A stretch of DNA of 64,000 bases from Rhodococcus sp. G-MC3 (GCF_030063335.1 NZ_JASISW010000023.1:1-64000), one strand, 5' to 3'; shown: positions 35,778 to 46,568, counted from the first letter of the stretch. Notes: generated by a model not told the origin, from the letters alone. Program-made: numbers and translations.

Positions 35778-37181
35778 CTAGTCGAGGTCGTCGTGGCGCA
35801 TCAGCTGACGTGCGGCCTCGGTGATGGAACCTGTCAGCGACGGGTAGACCGAGAACGTAGCAGCGAGATCGTTCACCGACAGATTGTTCTGGACCGCCAT
35901 CGCGATCGGCAGAATCAGCTCGGACGCGGTCGGAGCGACGACGACTCCGCCGATGACGACACCGGTTGCCGGCCGGCAGAAGATCTTCACGAAACCACGC
36001 TTGAGCCCGGACATCTTGGCCCGTGGATTGGTACTGAGCGGAAGCATCACCGTCCGAGCCGGCACATCACCCTTGTCGATCGCCGACTGGCTCACGCCGA
36101 CGGACGCGATCTCCGGCCGCGTGAACACTGCCGACGCCACCGTCTTCAGCTTGATCGGAGTGACACCCTCGCCCAGCGCGTGATACATCGCGATACGGCC
36201 CTGCATTGCGGCGACAGATGCGAGTGGCAGGAGGCCGGTGCAGTCGCCCGCGGCGTAAATGCCCGCAACCGAGGTTCGAGAGACTCGGTCCACCCGCAGG
36301 TAGCCGCCGCGATCCAGCTCGATTCCGACTTTCTCCAGACCGAGCCCTGACGTGTTGGGAACCGAACCGACAGTCATCAGTGCGTGGCTTCCTTCGACCG
36401 TGCGGCCGTCGGCGAGCTTGACGATCACGCCGCTCTCGGTGCGCTCGACCGCTTCGGCGCGGGCGTGCTTGACGAGCGTCACTCCCCGCTCGTTGAACGC
36501 ATCCTCCAGCACGAGTGCTGCGTCCTCGTCCTCGTGAGGCAGCACGCGGTCACGGCTCGATACGGCCGTGACCTTCACCCCCATCTCGGTGTAAGCCGAG
36601 ACGAACTCTGCGCCGGTGACGCCGGATCCTACGACGATCAGGTGCTCGGGCAAAGCGTCCAAATCGTAGAGCTGACGCCAGTTGAGGATGCGTTCGCCGT
36701 CGGGCTCCGCACCTTTGAGGACTCTGGGGCTTGCACCGGTGGAGATCAGTACGACGTCGGCGTCGAGAATCCGCTCGGAGCCGTCGGCGAGGGTGGCACG
36801 AATCTGATGCGCTGCCATCCCCACCTGTGTATCGATCATCTCGGCGCGACCGGAAATCAGCTCGACGCCTACCGAACGAACCCGGGCGGCAATATCGGCG
36901 GACTGTGCCTGAGCAAGGCTCTTCACGCGCTCGTGGATCTGCGGAAGCGAAATCGCCGCCTGCGATGGGTCGAGCGAAATACCGAGGTCGCTCGCCCTCC
37001 GCATTTCGGTTCGAATACCGGTCGAGGCGATGAATGTCTTCGATGGCACACAGTCCCACAGAACGCAGGCGCCACCGATCCCCTCCGAATCGACCAGCGT
37101 CACCGTTCCCCCGTGCTGCGCCGCCACCAGTGCTGCCTCGTACCCTGCGGGTCCGCCACCGATGATCACGATCCGGCTCAT
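35778..37181 (-). CDS. lpdA: NAD(P)H-quinone reductase LpdA-type flavoprotein
   Basis: The 467-residue flavoprotein has the FAD motif IVIIGGGPAGYEAAL, a CVLWDC pair in the disulfide position, the NADH motif VVGSGVTGAEF, and AAGDCTG. The C-terminal His-Glu of lipoamide dehydrogenases (HPT) is replaced by VYPSLTGSITEAA, as I recall for M. tuberculosis LpdA (Rv3303c), a quinone reductase. It therefore likely reduces quinones rather than lipoamide. Position next to glpD matches the mycobacterial order. Confidence 0.85.
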   Translation of the reverse strand: MSRIVIIGGGPAGYEAALVAAQHGGTVTLVDSEGIGGACVLWDCVPSKTFIASTGIRTEMRRASDLGISLDPSQAAISLPQIHERVKSLAQAQSADIAARVRSVGVELISGRAEMIDTQVGMAAHQIRATLADGSERILDADVVLISTGASPRVLKGAEPDGERILNWRQLYDLDALPEHLIVVGSGVTGAEFVSAYTEMGVKVTAVSSRDRVLPHEDEDAALVLEDAFNERGVTLVKHARAEAVERTESGVIVKLADGRTVEGSHALMTVGSVPNTSGLGLEKVGIELDRGGYLRVDRVSRTSVAGIYAAGDCTGLLPLASVAAMQGRIAMYHALGEGVTPIKLKTVASAVFTRPEIASVGVSQSAIDKGDVPARTVMLPLSTNPRAKMSGLKRGFVKIFCRPATGVVIGGVVVAPTASELILPIAMAVQNNLSVNDLAATFSVYPSLTGSITEAARQLMRHDDLD

Positions 37182-37352
37182 TTATCCTCTTCCAGAAATG
37201 GGAACTTTCGGGCTCTGTCGGAGTCAACGGTATTCCAGTGACGGCCGCCGCGCATCGGTAAGGATTACTTCACTTCGTCTCGAGCTGGGAGAACGCGCCG
37301 GACGAGGGTCGCCCCGCGACCCCGGAATCGCCGACGGTTTAGGCTGGCCGAC

Positions 37353-37817
37353 GTGCCAATCTATGCCGCGTACGGATCGAACATGCATCCAGAGCAGATG
37401 TTGCAGCGTTGCCCGCACTCTCCCCTGTCCGGAACAGGGTGGCTGCACGGATGGCGGCTGACGTTCGGAGGCGGCGACATCGGGTGGGAAGGAGCGCTGG
37501 CGACGGTCGCACCCGACCCGGACGAAAAAGTTTTCGTCGTCCTCTACGACGTCTCGGTCGAGGACGAGGAGAGCCTGGATCGCTGGGAAGGCTCCGAACT
37601 CGGCATTCATCGCAAGGTGCGGCTCCGCATCGACACCGCCGATGGTCCGGTGCTGGCCTGGTTGTACGTCCTCGATGCCTATGAGGGTGGATTGCCCTCC
37701 GCCCGCTACCTCGGCGTCATGGCAGAAGCAGCGGAGATCGCCGGAGCTCCCGCCGAATACGTTCGTGGACTCCGCACCCGAAACAGCCGCAACGTCGGGC
37801 CCGGAACCACCAGCTAG
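37353..37817 (+). CDS. Gamma-glutamylcyclotransferase-like protein
   Basis: The 154-residue protein starts at GTG with the family motif YAAYGSNM, the loop that binds the gamma-glutamyl group, and a catalytic-region Glu in DRWEG. LYDVS and YLGVM segments fit the GGCT fold. It probably handles gamma-glutamyl amines. Its 3' end overlaps the amidohydrolase stop by 4 bases in convergent orientation. Confidence 0.78.
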   Translation: MPIYAAYGSNMHPEQMLQRCPHSPLSGTGWLHGWRLTFGGGDIGWEGALATVAPDPDEKVFVVLYDVSVEDEESLDRWEGSELGIHRKVRLRIDTADGPVLAWLYVLDAYEGGLPSARYLGVMAEAAEIAGAPAEYVRGLRTRNSRNVGPGTTS

Positions 37818-38977
37818 TTGGGGTCGAGCGCGATGCTCGTCATGACTTTCACGCCGACGGAGAGAGCTCGTTCGTCGAGGTCGAACGTCGGTTGATGGAT
37901 GTCGAGCTGAGGGCCGGTACCTGACCAGACCCCCAACCGTGCCATCGCGCCCGGCACTTCTTCCAGGTACCACGAGAAGTCTTCACCGCCGCCCGATTGC
38001 GCTGTGTTTGCCAACGCAGCGGGCCCGACTCGCCGTATCGCGTTCTCGAACGTCCTGGTCGCGGCTGCATCGTTGACGACAGGCGGAACCCCGCGCTTGT
38101 AGTGCAGCTGGAACCGCACGCCCGTCGGCGCGAGTAGACCGGTGACGATCTCCTTCACCATCGGCTCCAGTAGTGCCCACGTTTCGTGGTCACCGGTCCG
38201 CACGGTGCCGGTGAGCATTCCGGACTGCGGGATCGCATTGGGGGCTTGCCCTGCCACGACGGCACCCCACACCATCACAGTGCTGGTACGCGGATCGATT
38301 CGACGGCTCAGCATGCCAGGCAGGCCGGTGATCACGGTGCCCAGCGCGTAGACGAGGTCGGTCGTCAGGTGCGGACGTGAGGTGTGCCCACCGGGTGAAT
38401 CAAGGCGGAGTTCGACGGTGTCGGCTGCCGAGGTGATCGCGCCCACCCGCACACCGACCTTGCCTGCTTCGAGGCGCGGATCGCAGTGCAAGGCGAAAAT
38501 TTTGGAGACGTTCACCATGGCGCCTGCCGCGACGGCGTCGAGGGCACCGCCCGGCATGACTTCCTCTGCGGGCTGGAAGAGCAACCGCACGCCGAAGGGG
38601 AGCGAGGGTAGTGACGCCAACGCCAACGCCGTTCCGAGCAGAACCGTCGTGTGCGCGTCGTGGCCGCACGCGTGCGAGACACCGGGAACCGTCGAACTGT
38701 AGGTCGCTCCGGTGAACTCCTGCAGTGGAAGAGCATCCATGTCCGCCCGCAACGCGACACGTGGTCCACTCGGTCCGATATCGCAGATCAGTCCGGTTCC
38801 GCCGGGTAGAAGCTTCGGCGACAGACCGGCGGCTTCCAGCTTCTCGACGACGAAGGCCGTGGTCGCGAATTCCTGACGAGCGAGCTCGGGATTGGCGTGT
38901 ATATGCCTGCGCCACTGCGACAGATCGTCTGCGTGGTCGACGAGCCACTTCCCGATGAGAGCAAAGTTGTCGATCAT
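37814..38977 (-). CDS. M20 family amidohydrolase, AmiB/AmiA-like
   Basis: The 387-residue metallopeptidase has the M20D markers: RRHIHANPELARQEF, LRADMDALPL, HACGHDAHTT, QPAEEVMPGGA, and a late GGGEDFSWYLE with a metal ligand. It hydrolyses N-acyl amino acids or related amides with two metals in the cytosol. It overlaps the upstream paralogue by 4 bases; the tandem pair corresponds to mycobacterial amiB1/amiA1. Confidence 0.88.
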   Translation of the reverse strand: MIDNFALIGKWLVDHADDLSQWRRHIHANPELARQEFATTAFVVEKLEAAGLSPKLLPGGTGLICDIGPSGPRVALRADMDALPLQEFTGATYSSTVPGVSHACGHDAHTTVLLGTALALASLPSLPFGVRLLFQPAEEVMPGGALDAVAAGAMVNVSKIFALHCDPRLEAGKVGVRVGAITSAADTVELRLDSPGGHTSRPHLTTDLVYALGTVITGLPGMLSRRIDPRTSTVMVWGAVVAGQAPNAIPQSGMLTGTVRTGDHETWALLEPMVKEIVTGLLAPTGVRFQLHYKRGVPPVVNDAAATRTFENAIRRVGPAALANTAQSGGGEDFSWYLEEVPGAMARLGVWSGTGPQLDIHQPTFDLDERALSVGVKVMTSIALDPN

Positions 38978-40134
38978 CTTTTCGCCACACCGTCCAGTAG
39001 ACGCGCGCGGACATCGACATCCTCCGACGCACGAATTACCGTGCGCGCCAGCAACTTGGCACCGTCGAGCACAGCGTCGTCAGCGGATTCGGTGACGCAC
39101 GCCGCAGCGAACTCAGGCTGATGCGTCACCGCGCCCCTCGAATCCAACCCGATCACCGGGTGAATCCCGGGTAGAACTTGCGTCACGTTTCCCATGTCGG
39201 TGCTGCCCAGAGGGCGAAATCCTTCCAATTCAGGTGCGAGCGGTTGTCGGCCGATAGCTTCGGCTTCGAGGCGGTAGGTCGCTGCCAACCAAGGATCTGG
39301 GCGCAGCTCCGCATACGTCGGAGACACCGTCCTTATGTCGTGAGTACACCCGGTGGCCAGTGCGCCCGCCGCGAAGCAGGCAAAGGCTTTCGTCGTCAGC
39401 GCAGCCAGGGACTCGGAGGTGTGAGCGCGCAGGTAGTACAGAAGCTCCGCGTGACCGGGGACGATATTGGGCGCGAGACCGCCGTCGCTGACGATGCCGT
39501 GGAGTTGCTGCCCCGGCGCTAGATGTTGACGGAGCAAACCGATGGCGACCTGGCTGATGGTCACGGCATCGCCTGCGTTGATCCCCCATTCAGGGGCCGC
39601 CGAGGCGTGCGCGGCGCGGCCGGTGAACCGCACAGCCACGTCCGACAGAGCCAACGAAGTGGCGCCGACGATGTCGAACGGACCTGGATGAATCATCAGT
39701 GCCGCTGCGACGCCATCGAACACACCGCGCTCGAGCATCAGTACTTTGCCGCCGCCACTCTCCTCGGCGGGAGTACCGAGAAGCTTGACGGTGATGCCCA
39801 GCCTCTCCGCAAGCGGAGCGAGCGCAATGGCAGCTCCCACCGCCGATGCCGCAATGATGTTGTGTCCGCACGCATGACCGATTTCCGGCAGGGCGTCGTA
39901 TTCGGCGCAGATGCCGATGACCAGTTCGCCGCTACCGAACGTGCCGGTGAAGGCAGTGGCCATATCGGCGACGCCGGTGTCGATCTCGAAATCGTGAGCT
40001 CGCAGCAGTTCGCAGACCTTCGCGGCGCTCCGATACTCCTCGAAGGCCAATTCCGGCTCGGAATGTATCGAATGCGACAGCGCAATCAGGTCGGTTGCAG
40101 CACGCTGCACACCTGCATCGGTCTCATCGATCAC
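38974..40134 (-). CDS. M20 family amidohydrolase, second paralogue
   Basis: The 386-residue relative of the downstream gene. [32 protein letters not shown] and a PAEESGGGK loop give the metal and catalytic residues (the Glu pair). Its ADMDA is changed to AEYDA, as in the AmhX/p-aminobenzoyl-glutamate hydrolase group, suggesting a different substrate from the neighbour. It is translated together with the downstream gene. Confidence 0.88.
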   Translation of the reverse strand: MIDETDAGVQRAATDLIALSHSIHSEPELAFEEYRSAAKVCELLRAHDFEIDTGVADMATAFTGTFGSGELVIGICAEYDALPEIGHACGHNIIAASAVGAAIALAPLAERLGITVKLLGTPAEESGGGKVLMLERGVFDGVAAALMIHPGPFDIVGATSLALSDVAVRFTGRAAHASAAPEWGINAGDAVTISQVAIGLLRQHLAPGQQLHGIVSDGGLAPNIVPGHAELLYYLRAHTSESLAALTTKAFACFAAGALATGCTHDIRTVSPTYAELRPDPWLAATYRLEAEAIGRQPLAPELEGFRPLGSTDMGNVTQVLPGIHPVIGLDSRGAVTHQPEFAAACVTESADDAVLDGAKLLARTVIRASEDVDVRARLLDGVAKR

Positions 40135-40152
40135 CGACCCAGTCTGTCACTA

Positions 40153-40857
40153 CTACTTTCCGAAGCTGAAGTTGCTGTCGTCGGTCGGAGTGTTCAGTGC
40201 CGTGAGAACGTCGACGTGAATGCTGCGCTTGATGCCCGCGAGGTTCTTGCCATGGGTACTTGTCAGCCCTGCCGCTCGCTCGACCGCAGACGAGAGCACC
40301 TCGTCCTCGGCCACGGCGAGCTCTGCAATTCCGGCTGCCACGGCGTCGGCGCCGCCGAAACGCTTACCGGTGGTCATGGCTTCGACCGCAGTCTGCTTGG
40401 GAAGCCGGCTGTTCACCAGAGCGGACATTCCGATCGTGAACGGCATGTTGAGGTTGACCTCCGGAAGACAGTAGAAGCCGCGGTCGGCGCGAACCACACG
40501 GAAGTCGTGCGCAGTGGCCAGCATCGCTCCTGCACCGAACGCGTGGCCTTGAACTGCGGCGATCGTGGCCATCGGGAACTCGAGCAGACGCGTGTACAGC
40601 GTGTGGACCCGATCGAGATACCAGGTGATCTTGTCCAGGTTGGCGAACAGCCAGTCGGTGTCGAGGCCGTTGGTGAAGAACTTGCCGGTTGCGGTGGTGA
40701 CCAATGCAGCGGGGCCCTCGGTTGCCTCGACCTCGTCCAGCAGTACGTGGACGGCGTCGATCCAGTCGGGACTGAAGCGGTTCTCGTTGTGCTCGGGACC
40801 GTCCTTGTCGCCGAGAAACAAAATGTGGACGTCACCGTTGCGTTCGAGATAAGGCAT
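40153..40857 (-). CDS. Enoyl-CoA hydratase/isomerase family protein
   Basis: The 234-residue crotonase-like protein has an oxyanion hole region [20 protein letters not shown] and [13 protein letters not shown]. The residue set at the second helix ([15 protein letters not shown]) carries a Glu as in delta3-delta2-enoyl-CoA isomerases rather than the two Glu of hydratases. It is a probable isomerase. Same strand as the amidohydrolases, 18 bases from the next start. Confidence 0.8.
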   Translation of the reverse strand: MPYLERNGDVHILFLGDKDGPEHNENRFSPDWIDAVHVLLDEVEATEGPAALVTTATGKFFTNGLDTDWLFANLDKITWYLDRVHTLYTRLLEFPMATIAAVQGHAFGAGAMLATAHDFRVVRADRGFYCLPEVNLNMPFTIGMSALVNSRLPKQTAVEAMTTGKRFGGADAVAAGIAELAVAEDEVLSSAVERAAGLTSTHGKNLAGIKRSIHVDVLTALNTPTDDSNFSFGK

Positions 40858-40962
40858 GAGCGGATACTACCCGGGGGTAACTTCCGAACAAATGCCCATG
40901 GCGACTACTGCTCATGCATGCCTTCGCGCACATCGCCAGCCCATCTCCTAGGGTTGTCACCC

Positions 40963-41790
40963 GTGGGAACAACTGATGCACACGAAGCCGATCCGACCGT
41001 CGACCCGAAGGGCGCGGCCGCCACTGCTGCCGCTGCGATAGCCGAGGCGACCGGCGTCGCTGCGCACTCGGTGGCGATCGTGCTCGGGTCCGGATGGCAG
41101 GCCGCGGCCGACCGGTTCGGCGAGCCGACGGCGACCCTCCGGATGGTCGACCTACCCGGTTTCGCACCGCCGTCGGCGGCGGGCCACTCGGGCACCATCA
41201 CCTCGGTGAACGTGGACGGTACCCACACTCTGCTATTGCAGGGACGCACTCACGCGTACGAGGGCCACGAACTTCGGCGAGTCGTGCACCCAGTGCGCAC
41301 GGCAATCGCGAGCGGAGTGAGCACCGTGGTGTTGACCAACGCAGCAGGAGGCATTCGCGACGGCATGAACGTCGGGCAACCGGTACTGATCTCCGATCAT
41401 CTGAACCTGACTGCCCGGTCGCCGTTGATCGGTGCCGAATTCGTGGATCTGGTCGACGCCTACTCCCCTGAACTGCGCGAACTCGCCCGCAGCATCGATC
41501 CATCGCTCGAAGAGGGCGTGTACGCGGGCCTTCCGGGCCCGCACTACGAGACGCCGGCCGAGATACGCATGCTTCGCACCATCGGCGCCGACCTCGTGGG
41601 GATGTCGACGGTGCACGAGACTATTGCCGCACGTGCCCTCGGTGCGCGCGTACTGGGAGTTTCCCTTGTCACAAACCTGGCGGCGGGAATGACCGGCGAG
41701 CACCTCGACCACAAAGAAGTGTTGGAGGCGGGCAAGGCATCGGCATCGCGCATGGGCGAACTGCTACACCGACTGGTGTCGATGCTGTGA
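40963..41790 (+). CDS. Purine nucleoside phosphorylase
   Basis: GTG 40963 gives 275 residues; a very long open frame upstream is only the shadow of two minus-strand genes. The trimeric PNP (MtaP/PNP type) elements are clear: [36 protein letters not shown] and [10 protein letters not shown]. It splits guanosine and inosine to base and ribose-1-phosphate. It overlaps the phosphomutase gene (GTGA), which would process the sugar phosphate. This matches the mycobacterial deoD-pmmB pair. Confidence 0.92.
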   Translation: MGTTDAHEADPTVDPKGAAATAAAAIAEATGVAAHSVAIVLGSGWQAAADRFGEPTATLRMVDLPGFAPPSAAGHSGTITSVNVDGTHTLLLQGRTHAYEGHELRRVVHPVRTAIASGVSTVVLTNAAGGIRDGMNVGQPVLISDHLNLTARSPLIGAEFVDLVDAYSPELRELARSIDPSLEEGVYAGLPGPHYETPAEIRMLRTIGADLVGMSTVHETIAARALGARVLGVSLVTNLAAGMTGEHLDHKEVLEAGKASASRMGELLHRLVSML

Positions 41791-43388
41791 CATCCACACT
41801 TTCCGAACAGGTTTCCGAGTGGATCGCCGGCGACCCCGATCCGCTCACCCGCGAAGAATTGTCGGAACTCTCCGAAGACGAACTGGCCGAACGTTTTCGG
41901 GCGCCACTGAGCTTCGGCACCGCAGGCCTCCGCGGGGAAGTGCGCGGCGGGCCTAACGGAATGAACGTCGCGGTCGTCGTGCGTACGTCCGCTGGGATCT
42001 GCGCCTGGCTGCAAAAGAAATGCCTCGGCGGGTCGACAGTCGTCGTCGGACGGGACGCCAGGCACGGATCCGAATCGTTCGCTGCTGCCGCCGCCGAAAC
42101 ATTCGCCGCGCATGGTTTTACGGTCGTGCTACTTCCCCGACCGCTTCCGACCCCGGTTCTCGCGTTTGCGGTACGCGCTCTGGACGCCGATCTCGGGGTG
42201 CAGATCACCGCGTCCCACAATCCTGCTGCCGACAACGGCTACAAGGTCTACCTCCGAGGCGGCGCCCAGCTCGTTCCTCCCGCAGACCGAGAGATCGAAG
42301 CAGAGATCGCTGCGATAGGTCCAGCCGTCGACGTGCCGAGAACGTTCGTCTCCCCCGGCGGCTCGGACATCACCGCACGGTATCTCGACAGGCTTCCGGC
42401 ACTCGTTCGATCGACCGAGCGGGGCATAAGAATTGCCCTGACTCCACTGCACGGCGTGGGCGGTGAAGTAGCACTCACAGCGCTCCGAGGACTCGGCTTC
42501 CACGACATCCACCTCGTGGAAGCCCAATTCGAACCCGACCCGGAATTTCCCACCGTCGCGTTCCCCAATCCGGAGGAGCCAGGAGCTGCCGACGCGCTTC
42601 TCGCTCTTGCTGCGGAAGTCGATGCCGACCTGGCGATCGCGCTCGATCCTGACGCCGATCGGTGCGCGATCGGAGTGCCGACCACGACCGGGTGGAGGAT
42701 GCTCAGCGGCGACGAGACCGGAGCACTTCTTGCAGAGCACATTCTGCAGTCGGCACCGCCGAACTCGTTGGTCGCCAATACCATCGTTTCCTCGCAGCTA
42801 CTGTCGGCATTGGCCCCGGCCCGCGGAGCTCGATACGCACGAACACTCACGGGTTTCAAGTGGCTCGTACGCGCCGGATCCGGGCTCGTGTACGCGTACG
42901 AGGAAGCGATCGGGCATTGCGTCGATCCAACCTTCGTCAACGACAAGGACGGGATCTCCGCCGCTGTCGTCCTCGCGGACTACACGGCGTCACTGAAGGC
43001 CGAAAAGCGCACCCTCACCGATGTTCTCGATGATCTCGCTGTCGAATTCGGCGTCCATTTCGGCGCCCAGGTCTCGAAACGGGTGGACGAACTCACCGAG
43101 ATCGAGCAGCTCATGGAACGCCTGCGCGCCGATCCTCCGACCGAACTGGCGGGACGTGCGGTCACCGTCACCGACTTGCTGGCCAAACGTGGACCGCTCA
43201 GGACCGATGCCGTCGAAATCGTCGGAGACGGCGTGCGCGTCATCGTCCGGCCGTCGGGTACCGAACCGAAGGTCAAGGCCTATCTCGAGGTGGTGGTGCC
43301 ATCGCCCAGCAGCAAGATTCTTCCCGTTGCTCGGGCCGAAGCAGGCGGGATTCTCGAGGAGCTTCGGAGGTTCGCCCGCGCTTTGTGA
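41787..43388 (+). CDS. Phospho-sugar mutase (PmmB-like)
   Basis: The 533-residue alpha-D-phosphohexomutase has the full set: [13 protein letters not shown], the phosphoserine in [16 protein letters not shown], metal loop LDPDADRC, sugar loop EEAIG, and the phosphate-binding [14 protein letters not shown]. It is likely a phosphoglucomutase or phosphopentomutase. Its overlap with the purine nucleoside phosphorylase suggests use of ribose-1-phosphate. Confidence 0.9.
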   Translation: MTSTLSEQVSEWIAGDPDPLTREELSELSEDELAERFRAPLSFGTAGLRGEVRGGPNGMNVAVVVRTSAGICAWLQKKCLGGSTVVVGRDARHGSESFAAAAAETFAAHGFTVVLLPRPLPTPVLAFAVRALDADLGVQITASHNPAADNGYKVYLRGGAQLVPPADREIEAEIAAIGPAVDVPRTFVSPGGSDITARYLDRLPALVRSTERGIRIALTPLHGVGGEVALTALRGLGFHDIHLVEAQFEPDPEFPTVAFPNPEEPGAADALLALAAEVDADLAIALDPDADRCAIGVPTTTGWRMLSGDETGALLAEHILQSAPPNSLVANTIVSSQLLSALAPARGARYARTLTGFKWLVRAGSGLVYAYEEAIGHCVDPTFVNDKDGISAAVVLADYTASLKAEKRTLTDVLDDLAVEFGVHFGAQVSKRVDELTEIEQLMERLRADPPTELAGRAVTVTDLLAKRGPLRTDAVEIVGDGVRVIVRPSGTEPKVKAYLEVVVPSPSSKILPVARAEAGGILEELRRFARAL

Positions 43389-43433
43389 GCGGAAATACGT
43401 CTCAGGGGACGTATTTCCGCGCACGTGCGCGGA
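43389..43433. terminator. Hairpin terminator plus adjacent GC palindrome
   Basis: Arms of 13 bases at 43389-43401 and 43408-43420 (GCGGAAATACGTC and its complement) form a strong stem. Directly next to it, 43418-43433 is a perfect 16-base palindrome CCGCGCACGTGCGCGG. Both lie between convergent phosphomutase and DUF2797 genes and probably stop transcription from both sides. Confidence 0.7.
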
Positions 43434-43436
43434 GCG

Positions 43437-44339
43437 CTAGAACAACGCCGACTGCACCGCGGGGAGCTCGGAGGTGAAGTCGCCGAACCGAACTCGGCGA
43501 CCTTTGAGCTCATGCAGATCGACGACGTACGACGCGGTATCGATCGTCACGATCGCGGCTTGGCCGATGCACGCGTCGACCGTGAATCCGTGTTTGCCCA
43601 CGGTCAGGTCACTCGGATACGCAACCCTGTTGCCCGAGGCCAGATCCCGGAAGCCTGCGACGCGCCATGACTCGTCGACGACGCGGTGTCCCGATTCTTC
43701 GGCATCGGGCCGAAGTAACTCGCGTACTCGATCCGCGAGACGGGCGGTCGCAGCTTCGAGCCTGACGGTGTCGACGGGCACGGCAAGGGCCGCAGCCTTC
43801 GCCGATGACCGGACAGACTGACGTACCTGCATTTCCTCGGTCACGCGATCCTCGAGGACACGAATAATCTTCCCGTCCTGTGCCCACGCCACATAGCGCG
43901 CGCAGATGGCGCCCTGCTCGGCGAGTCTGCCCCATTTGCGTGTGTCTGCCGCAGTCCCGACCTTGTGCACGCCGTTGGCGAACGTCGCGATGTAGAGCCA
44001 GTGAGGCTGCATCACATGGGCTTCGAGCGCGCTCGAGACGAACCCACCTCGGTGAATGGTGTGAACGAAACGAAAGCTGTCCTTCGACTCGCACTGCTCG
44101 CACTGTGATCCCACCTCGACGGGCCGCTGCTTCGGACACGGCACGTATTCGGACGGCCCGCCCTTCTTGAACGCAACCCGTCCGGTGCACCATCTACCCG
44201 GACCCAGCGCCTCGAATCCGATGCGAGTGCCGCGCAGCTCGACATGACCGACTTCTTTGGTATCCACGTCGACGATCCGCAGGCGCGGATCGCCGTCAGT
44301 GGCCGGCCAGGTGACTCCGAGAACCAGCGACGTGCTCAG
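43437..44339 (-). CDS. DUF2797 family protein
   Basis: The product of about 300 residues reads [15 protein letters not shown] at the start, a [10 protein letters not shown] zinc-like motif, and [24 protein letters not shown], the DUF2797 pattern with a GIY-YIG-like segment. No ATG, GTG or TTG is available near the beginning. The codon CTG at 44339 overlaps the upp stop as CTGA, mimicking the usual ATGA coupling, so a rare CTG start is likely. Function unknown. Confidence 0.75.
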   Translation of the reverse strand: MSTSLVLGVTWPATDGDPRLRIVDVDTKEVGHVELRGTRIGFEALGPGRWCTGRVAFKKGGPSEYVPCPKQRPVEVGSQCEQCESKDSFRFVHTIHRGGFVSSALEAHVMQPHWLYIATFANGVHKVGTAADTRKWGRLAEQGAICARYVAWAQDGKIIRVLEDRVTEEMQVRQSVRSSAKAAALAVPVDTVRLEAATARLADRVRELLRPDAEESGHRVVDESWRVAGFRDLASGNRVAYPSDLTVGKHGFTVDACIGQAAIVTIDTASYVVDLHELKGRRVRFGDFTSELPAVQSALF

Positions 44340-44959
44340 CGCGGACCGAACTGCCGGTCGCCGGCATCGCCGAGTCCAGGAACGATGAAGGCATTCTCGT
44401 TGAGTCCGTCGTCGACGCTTGCTGCGACGAGTCGAACCGGCAGTCCCGACGCCTCGAGCGCGGCAACACCCTCGGGCGCTGCCACGACGCAGATCGCGGT
44501 GACGTCGGCGGCGCCTCGTTCGACGAGCAGCTCGATGGTGTGCACCATCGACCCGCCGGTCGCGAGCATCGGATCGAGGACATACACAGGTGTGGTCGAC
44601 AGGTCGTCGGGAAGCGATTCCATGTACGGCACCGGCTGATGGGTTTCTTCGTCGCGTGCGATTCCAACGAATCCGACCCGCGACTGTGGGATCAGTCCGC
44701 TGGCCTTCTCGACCATGCCCAGACCCGCCCGCAAGACCGGGACGAGCAGCGGCGGACGTGACAACCGGGTACCCGTGGTGGTGGCTACCGGCGTCTTGAC
44801 ATCGAAATTCTCGATCGCGGCATCGCGGGTTGCCTCGTACACCAGCATGTGGGTGAGCTGGCGGAGTGCGGACCGAAATGTCGCGTTGTCGCTGCGCTCG
44901 TCGCGCATCGTCGTGAGCAGTGCAGCGGCCAGTGGGTGATCGACCACATGAGTTTCCAT
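44336..44959 (-). CDS. upp: Uracil phosphoribosyltransferase
   Basis: The 207-residue enzyme has [17 protein letters not shown], the PRPP loop [14 protein letters not shown], and the uracil-binding end [17 protein letters not shown]. It salvages uracil to UMP with PRPP. Location beside the phosphomutase corresponds to Rv3309c in M. tuberculosis. Confidence 0.95.
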   Translation of the reverse strand: METHVVDHPLAAALLTTMRDERSDNATFRSALRQLTHMLVYEATRDAAIENFDVKTPVATTTGTRLSRPPLLVPVLRAGLGMVEKASGLIPQSRVGFVGIARDEETHQPVPYMESLPDDLSTTPVYVLDPMLATGGSMVHTIELLVERGAADVTAICVVAAPEGVAALEASGLPVRLVAASVDDGLNENAFIVPGLGDAGDRQFGPR

Positions 44960-45088
44960 TCTTGAAGGATAAATGCGGGAACCGATCGGCGTTCACGTGC
45001 GTCGAAACCTGTGAAGGAACTTTCTTGCGCTGTACGCAAACTGCTCAGCTCGGCACTTCACGGCTCGAATTTCTCAGGGGGATGGACG

Positions 45089-45388
45089 ATGACCGAGGTA
45101 TCGGCACTACCGGCGGGAATGCTCGAGTATTCCGCGACCGCAGCGAACATGTCGGCGCAAGTCAGCGCCGCTGCCGTTGCAACAACGGCGTGCGGGCCTG
45201 TGGTCCTCACTCCGGTGTTCGGACTTATCGGCACCGAGTTTCTGGCTGCGTTCGCATGCGCCCATGCAGCGCAGGTGGGGGCTCTCGGGCAGTTGGCAAC
45301 CACGGTGGGAAGCATCGGCGTAGCGGCCACTGCCTCGGCTGCCGGTTACGTCGGATCCGACTCGGCTACCGCTGCGAGCCTGATGTGA
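45089..45388 (+). CDS. EspC-like type VII secretion target
   Basis: ATG 45089 has AGGGGG upstream and encodes 99 residues. The pattern (a short N-terminal part, MLEYSATAANMSAQVSAAA, a Gly/Pro-rich turn with LTPVFGLIGTEFL, and a second helix) matches the EspC/ESX_1 secretion target family, which forms helical hairpins exported by type VII secretion. The stop overlaps the NlpC/P60 gene as GTGA, so the two are expressed together. Confidence 0.75.
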   Translation: MTEVSALPAGMLEYSATAANMSAQVSAAAVATTACGPVVLTPVFGLIGTEFLAAFACAHAAQVGALGQLATTVGSIGVAATASAAGYVGSDSATAASLM

Positions 45389-46563
45389 TCGAACTACTGG
45401 CCAAACCCATCACCGATCTGCTCGGCGCGTTCGGCTCGGGAGTGATCCCTACCGGAGGGCCCACCGACGTCATCCGCGCGTCCTCGGGGGCTCTCGACTC
45501 CATATCGACTATCGGGCGATCCGCGGTAGCGGAACTCGCGTCCACGTGGAGCGGGCCCGCCGCTGCAGCCGCGATCGAGCTAGCCGGCCAGGCTCATACC
45601 AGCGCTGTCGGACTCTCCGATCACGGATCGGAGATCGCCGCCATCGTCGATCTTGCCTGCGACAAGGTGTACGCAGGAGTCGTCGAGCTCCAAGGAATCG
45701 CTCAGTCGTTCGCAGCCATCGCGATGTCCGCAGCGCCGCTGATCTTCACCCCGCCCGCGCAGACGATGCTCATCGCAGCGGCGATCGAGCACCTGCAGCA
45801 GGCGCTCGCCGTAGTCGCGCGTGTACGCGCTGAACTCGCCGCGCATACAGCCGAAATCAGCGCATTCGCGTCCCCGCCAGCGGTTCCGCAACCCGCCGGT
45901 GCTGCTCCCGGCACTGCGCCTGCGGCAGCGGGTCCTCAGGTAGCCGGCGGCGATCCGGGAAGCCAATTTCTGCAGAACTTCACAAAGACAATGTCATCAT
46001 CCGCTTCCTCGGTGTCCCCCGACGGGCCGACGAGTCCGCTGACATCTCCCGCAGGAACGTCCTCCCCAAGCATGTCCTCGCCCGGCTTTCCTTCGTCCAA
46101 TCAAGACATGTCGACGGCCATGGGGACTCCGGCGCGTTCCTCGGCAGCGGTCAGCGGCGAGGGAGTCGAGGTCGCATTGCCGGACGGCAGCGTCGCAGTC
46201 GCGCCGAACGAGCAAGCCGCCGGCGCAGTGCGGAGCGCGTTGACCCAGCAGGGCACCGACTACAGCTGGGGCGGCAACGAACCTGGCCGCGGACTCGATT
46301 GCAGCGGACTGACCAAGTGGGCCTACGGGGAGCAGGGCGTCGAACTGCCGCGATTGGCTCAAGAACAGTACGTCGGCGCCAGCGTGAACTCCGACGAGGT
46401 GATGCCGGGAGACCTTGCAATCTGGGACGGCCACGTCGCCATGGTGATCGGCAACGGCCAGATGGTCGAGGGCGTCGAGCCGCAGGTTCAGGTCTCCGAG
46501 ATTCGAACCACGAATGGTGGCATGGGCTTCAAGGGCTTCTATAGACCAACTCTCGCACCATAG
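45385..46563 (+). CDS. NlpC/P60 peptidoglycan endopeptidase with an EspC-like helical N-terminus (3' end rewritten by the element)
   Basis: GTG 45385 gives 392 residues. The first about 150 residues are helical and WXG/Esp-like; a Pro/Ser/Gly/Thr linker follows (GTSSPSMSSPGF). The C-terminal NlpC/P60 domain has the Cys in GLDCSGLTKWAYGE and the His in DGHVAMVIG. It likely cleaves peptide stems outside the cell. The last codons after GFKGFY come from the integrated element: it now ends RPTLAP, whereas the displaced chromosomal end at 60261-60276 reads RPTE. Confidence 0.85.
   Translation: MIELLAKPITDLLGAFGSGVIPTGGPTDVIRASSGALDSISTIGRSAVAELASTWSGPAAAAAIELAGQAHTSAVGLSDHGSEIAAIVDLACDKVYAGVVELQGIAQSFAAIAMSAAPLIFTPPAQTMLIAAAIEHLQQALAVVARVRAELAAHTAEISAFASPPAVPQPAGAAPGTAPAAAGPQVAGGDPGSQFLQNFTKTMSSSASSVSPDGPTSPLTSPAGTSSPSMSSPGFPSSNQDMSTAMGTPARSSAAVSGEGVEVALPDGSVAVAPNEQAAGAVRSALTQQGTDYSWGGNEPGRGLDCSGLTKWAYGEQGVELPRLAQEQYVGASVNSDEVMPGDLAIWDGHVAMVIGNGQMVEGVEPQVQVSEIRTTNGGMGFKGFYRPTLAP
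46530..46541. repeat. Left attachment core (attL)
   Basis: The 12-base sequence CAAGGGCTTCTA lies near the 3' end of the NlpC/P60 gene and recurs exactly at 60249-60260. Just outside, the two copies remain similar (TAGACC against CAGGCC). It encodes KGF and the following Tyr in both places. This fits a serine-integrase crossover with attB in the gene end. Confidence 0.8.
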
Positions 46564-46568
46564 CCCCG

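Noticed and set aside
39523-40962. 480-codon open frame upstream of and in frame with the purine nucleoside phosphorylase
   Set aside because: It is the shadow of two minus-strand genes (amidohydrolase and enoyl-CoA isomerase); the phosphorylase starts at GTG 40963.
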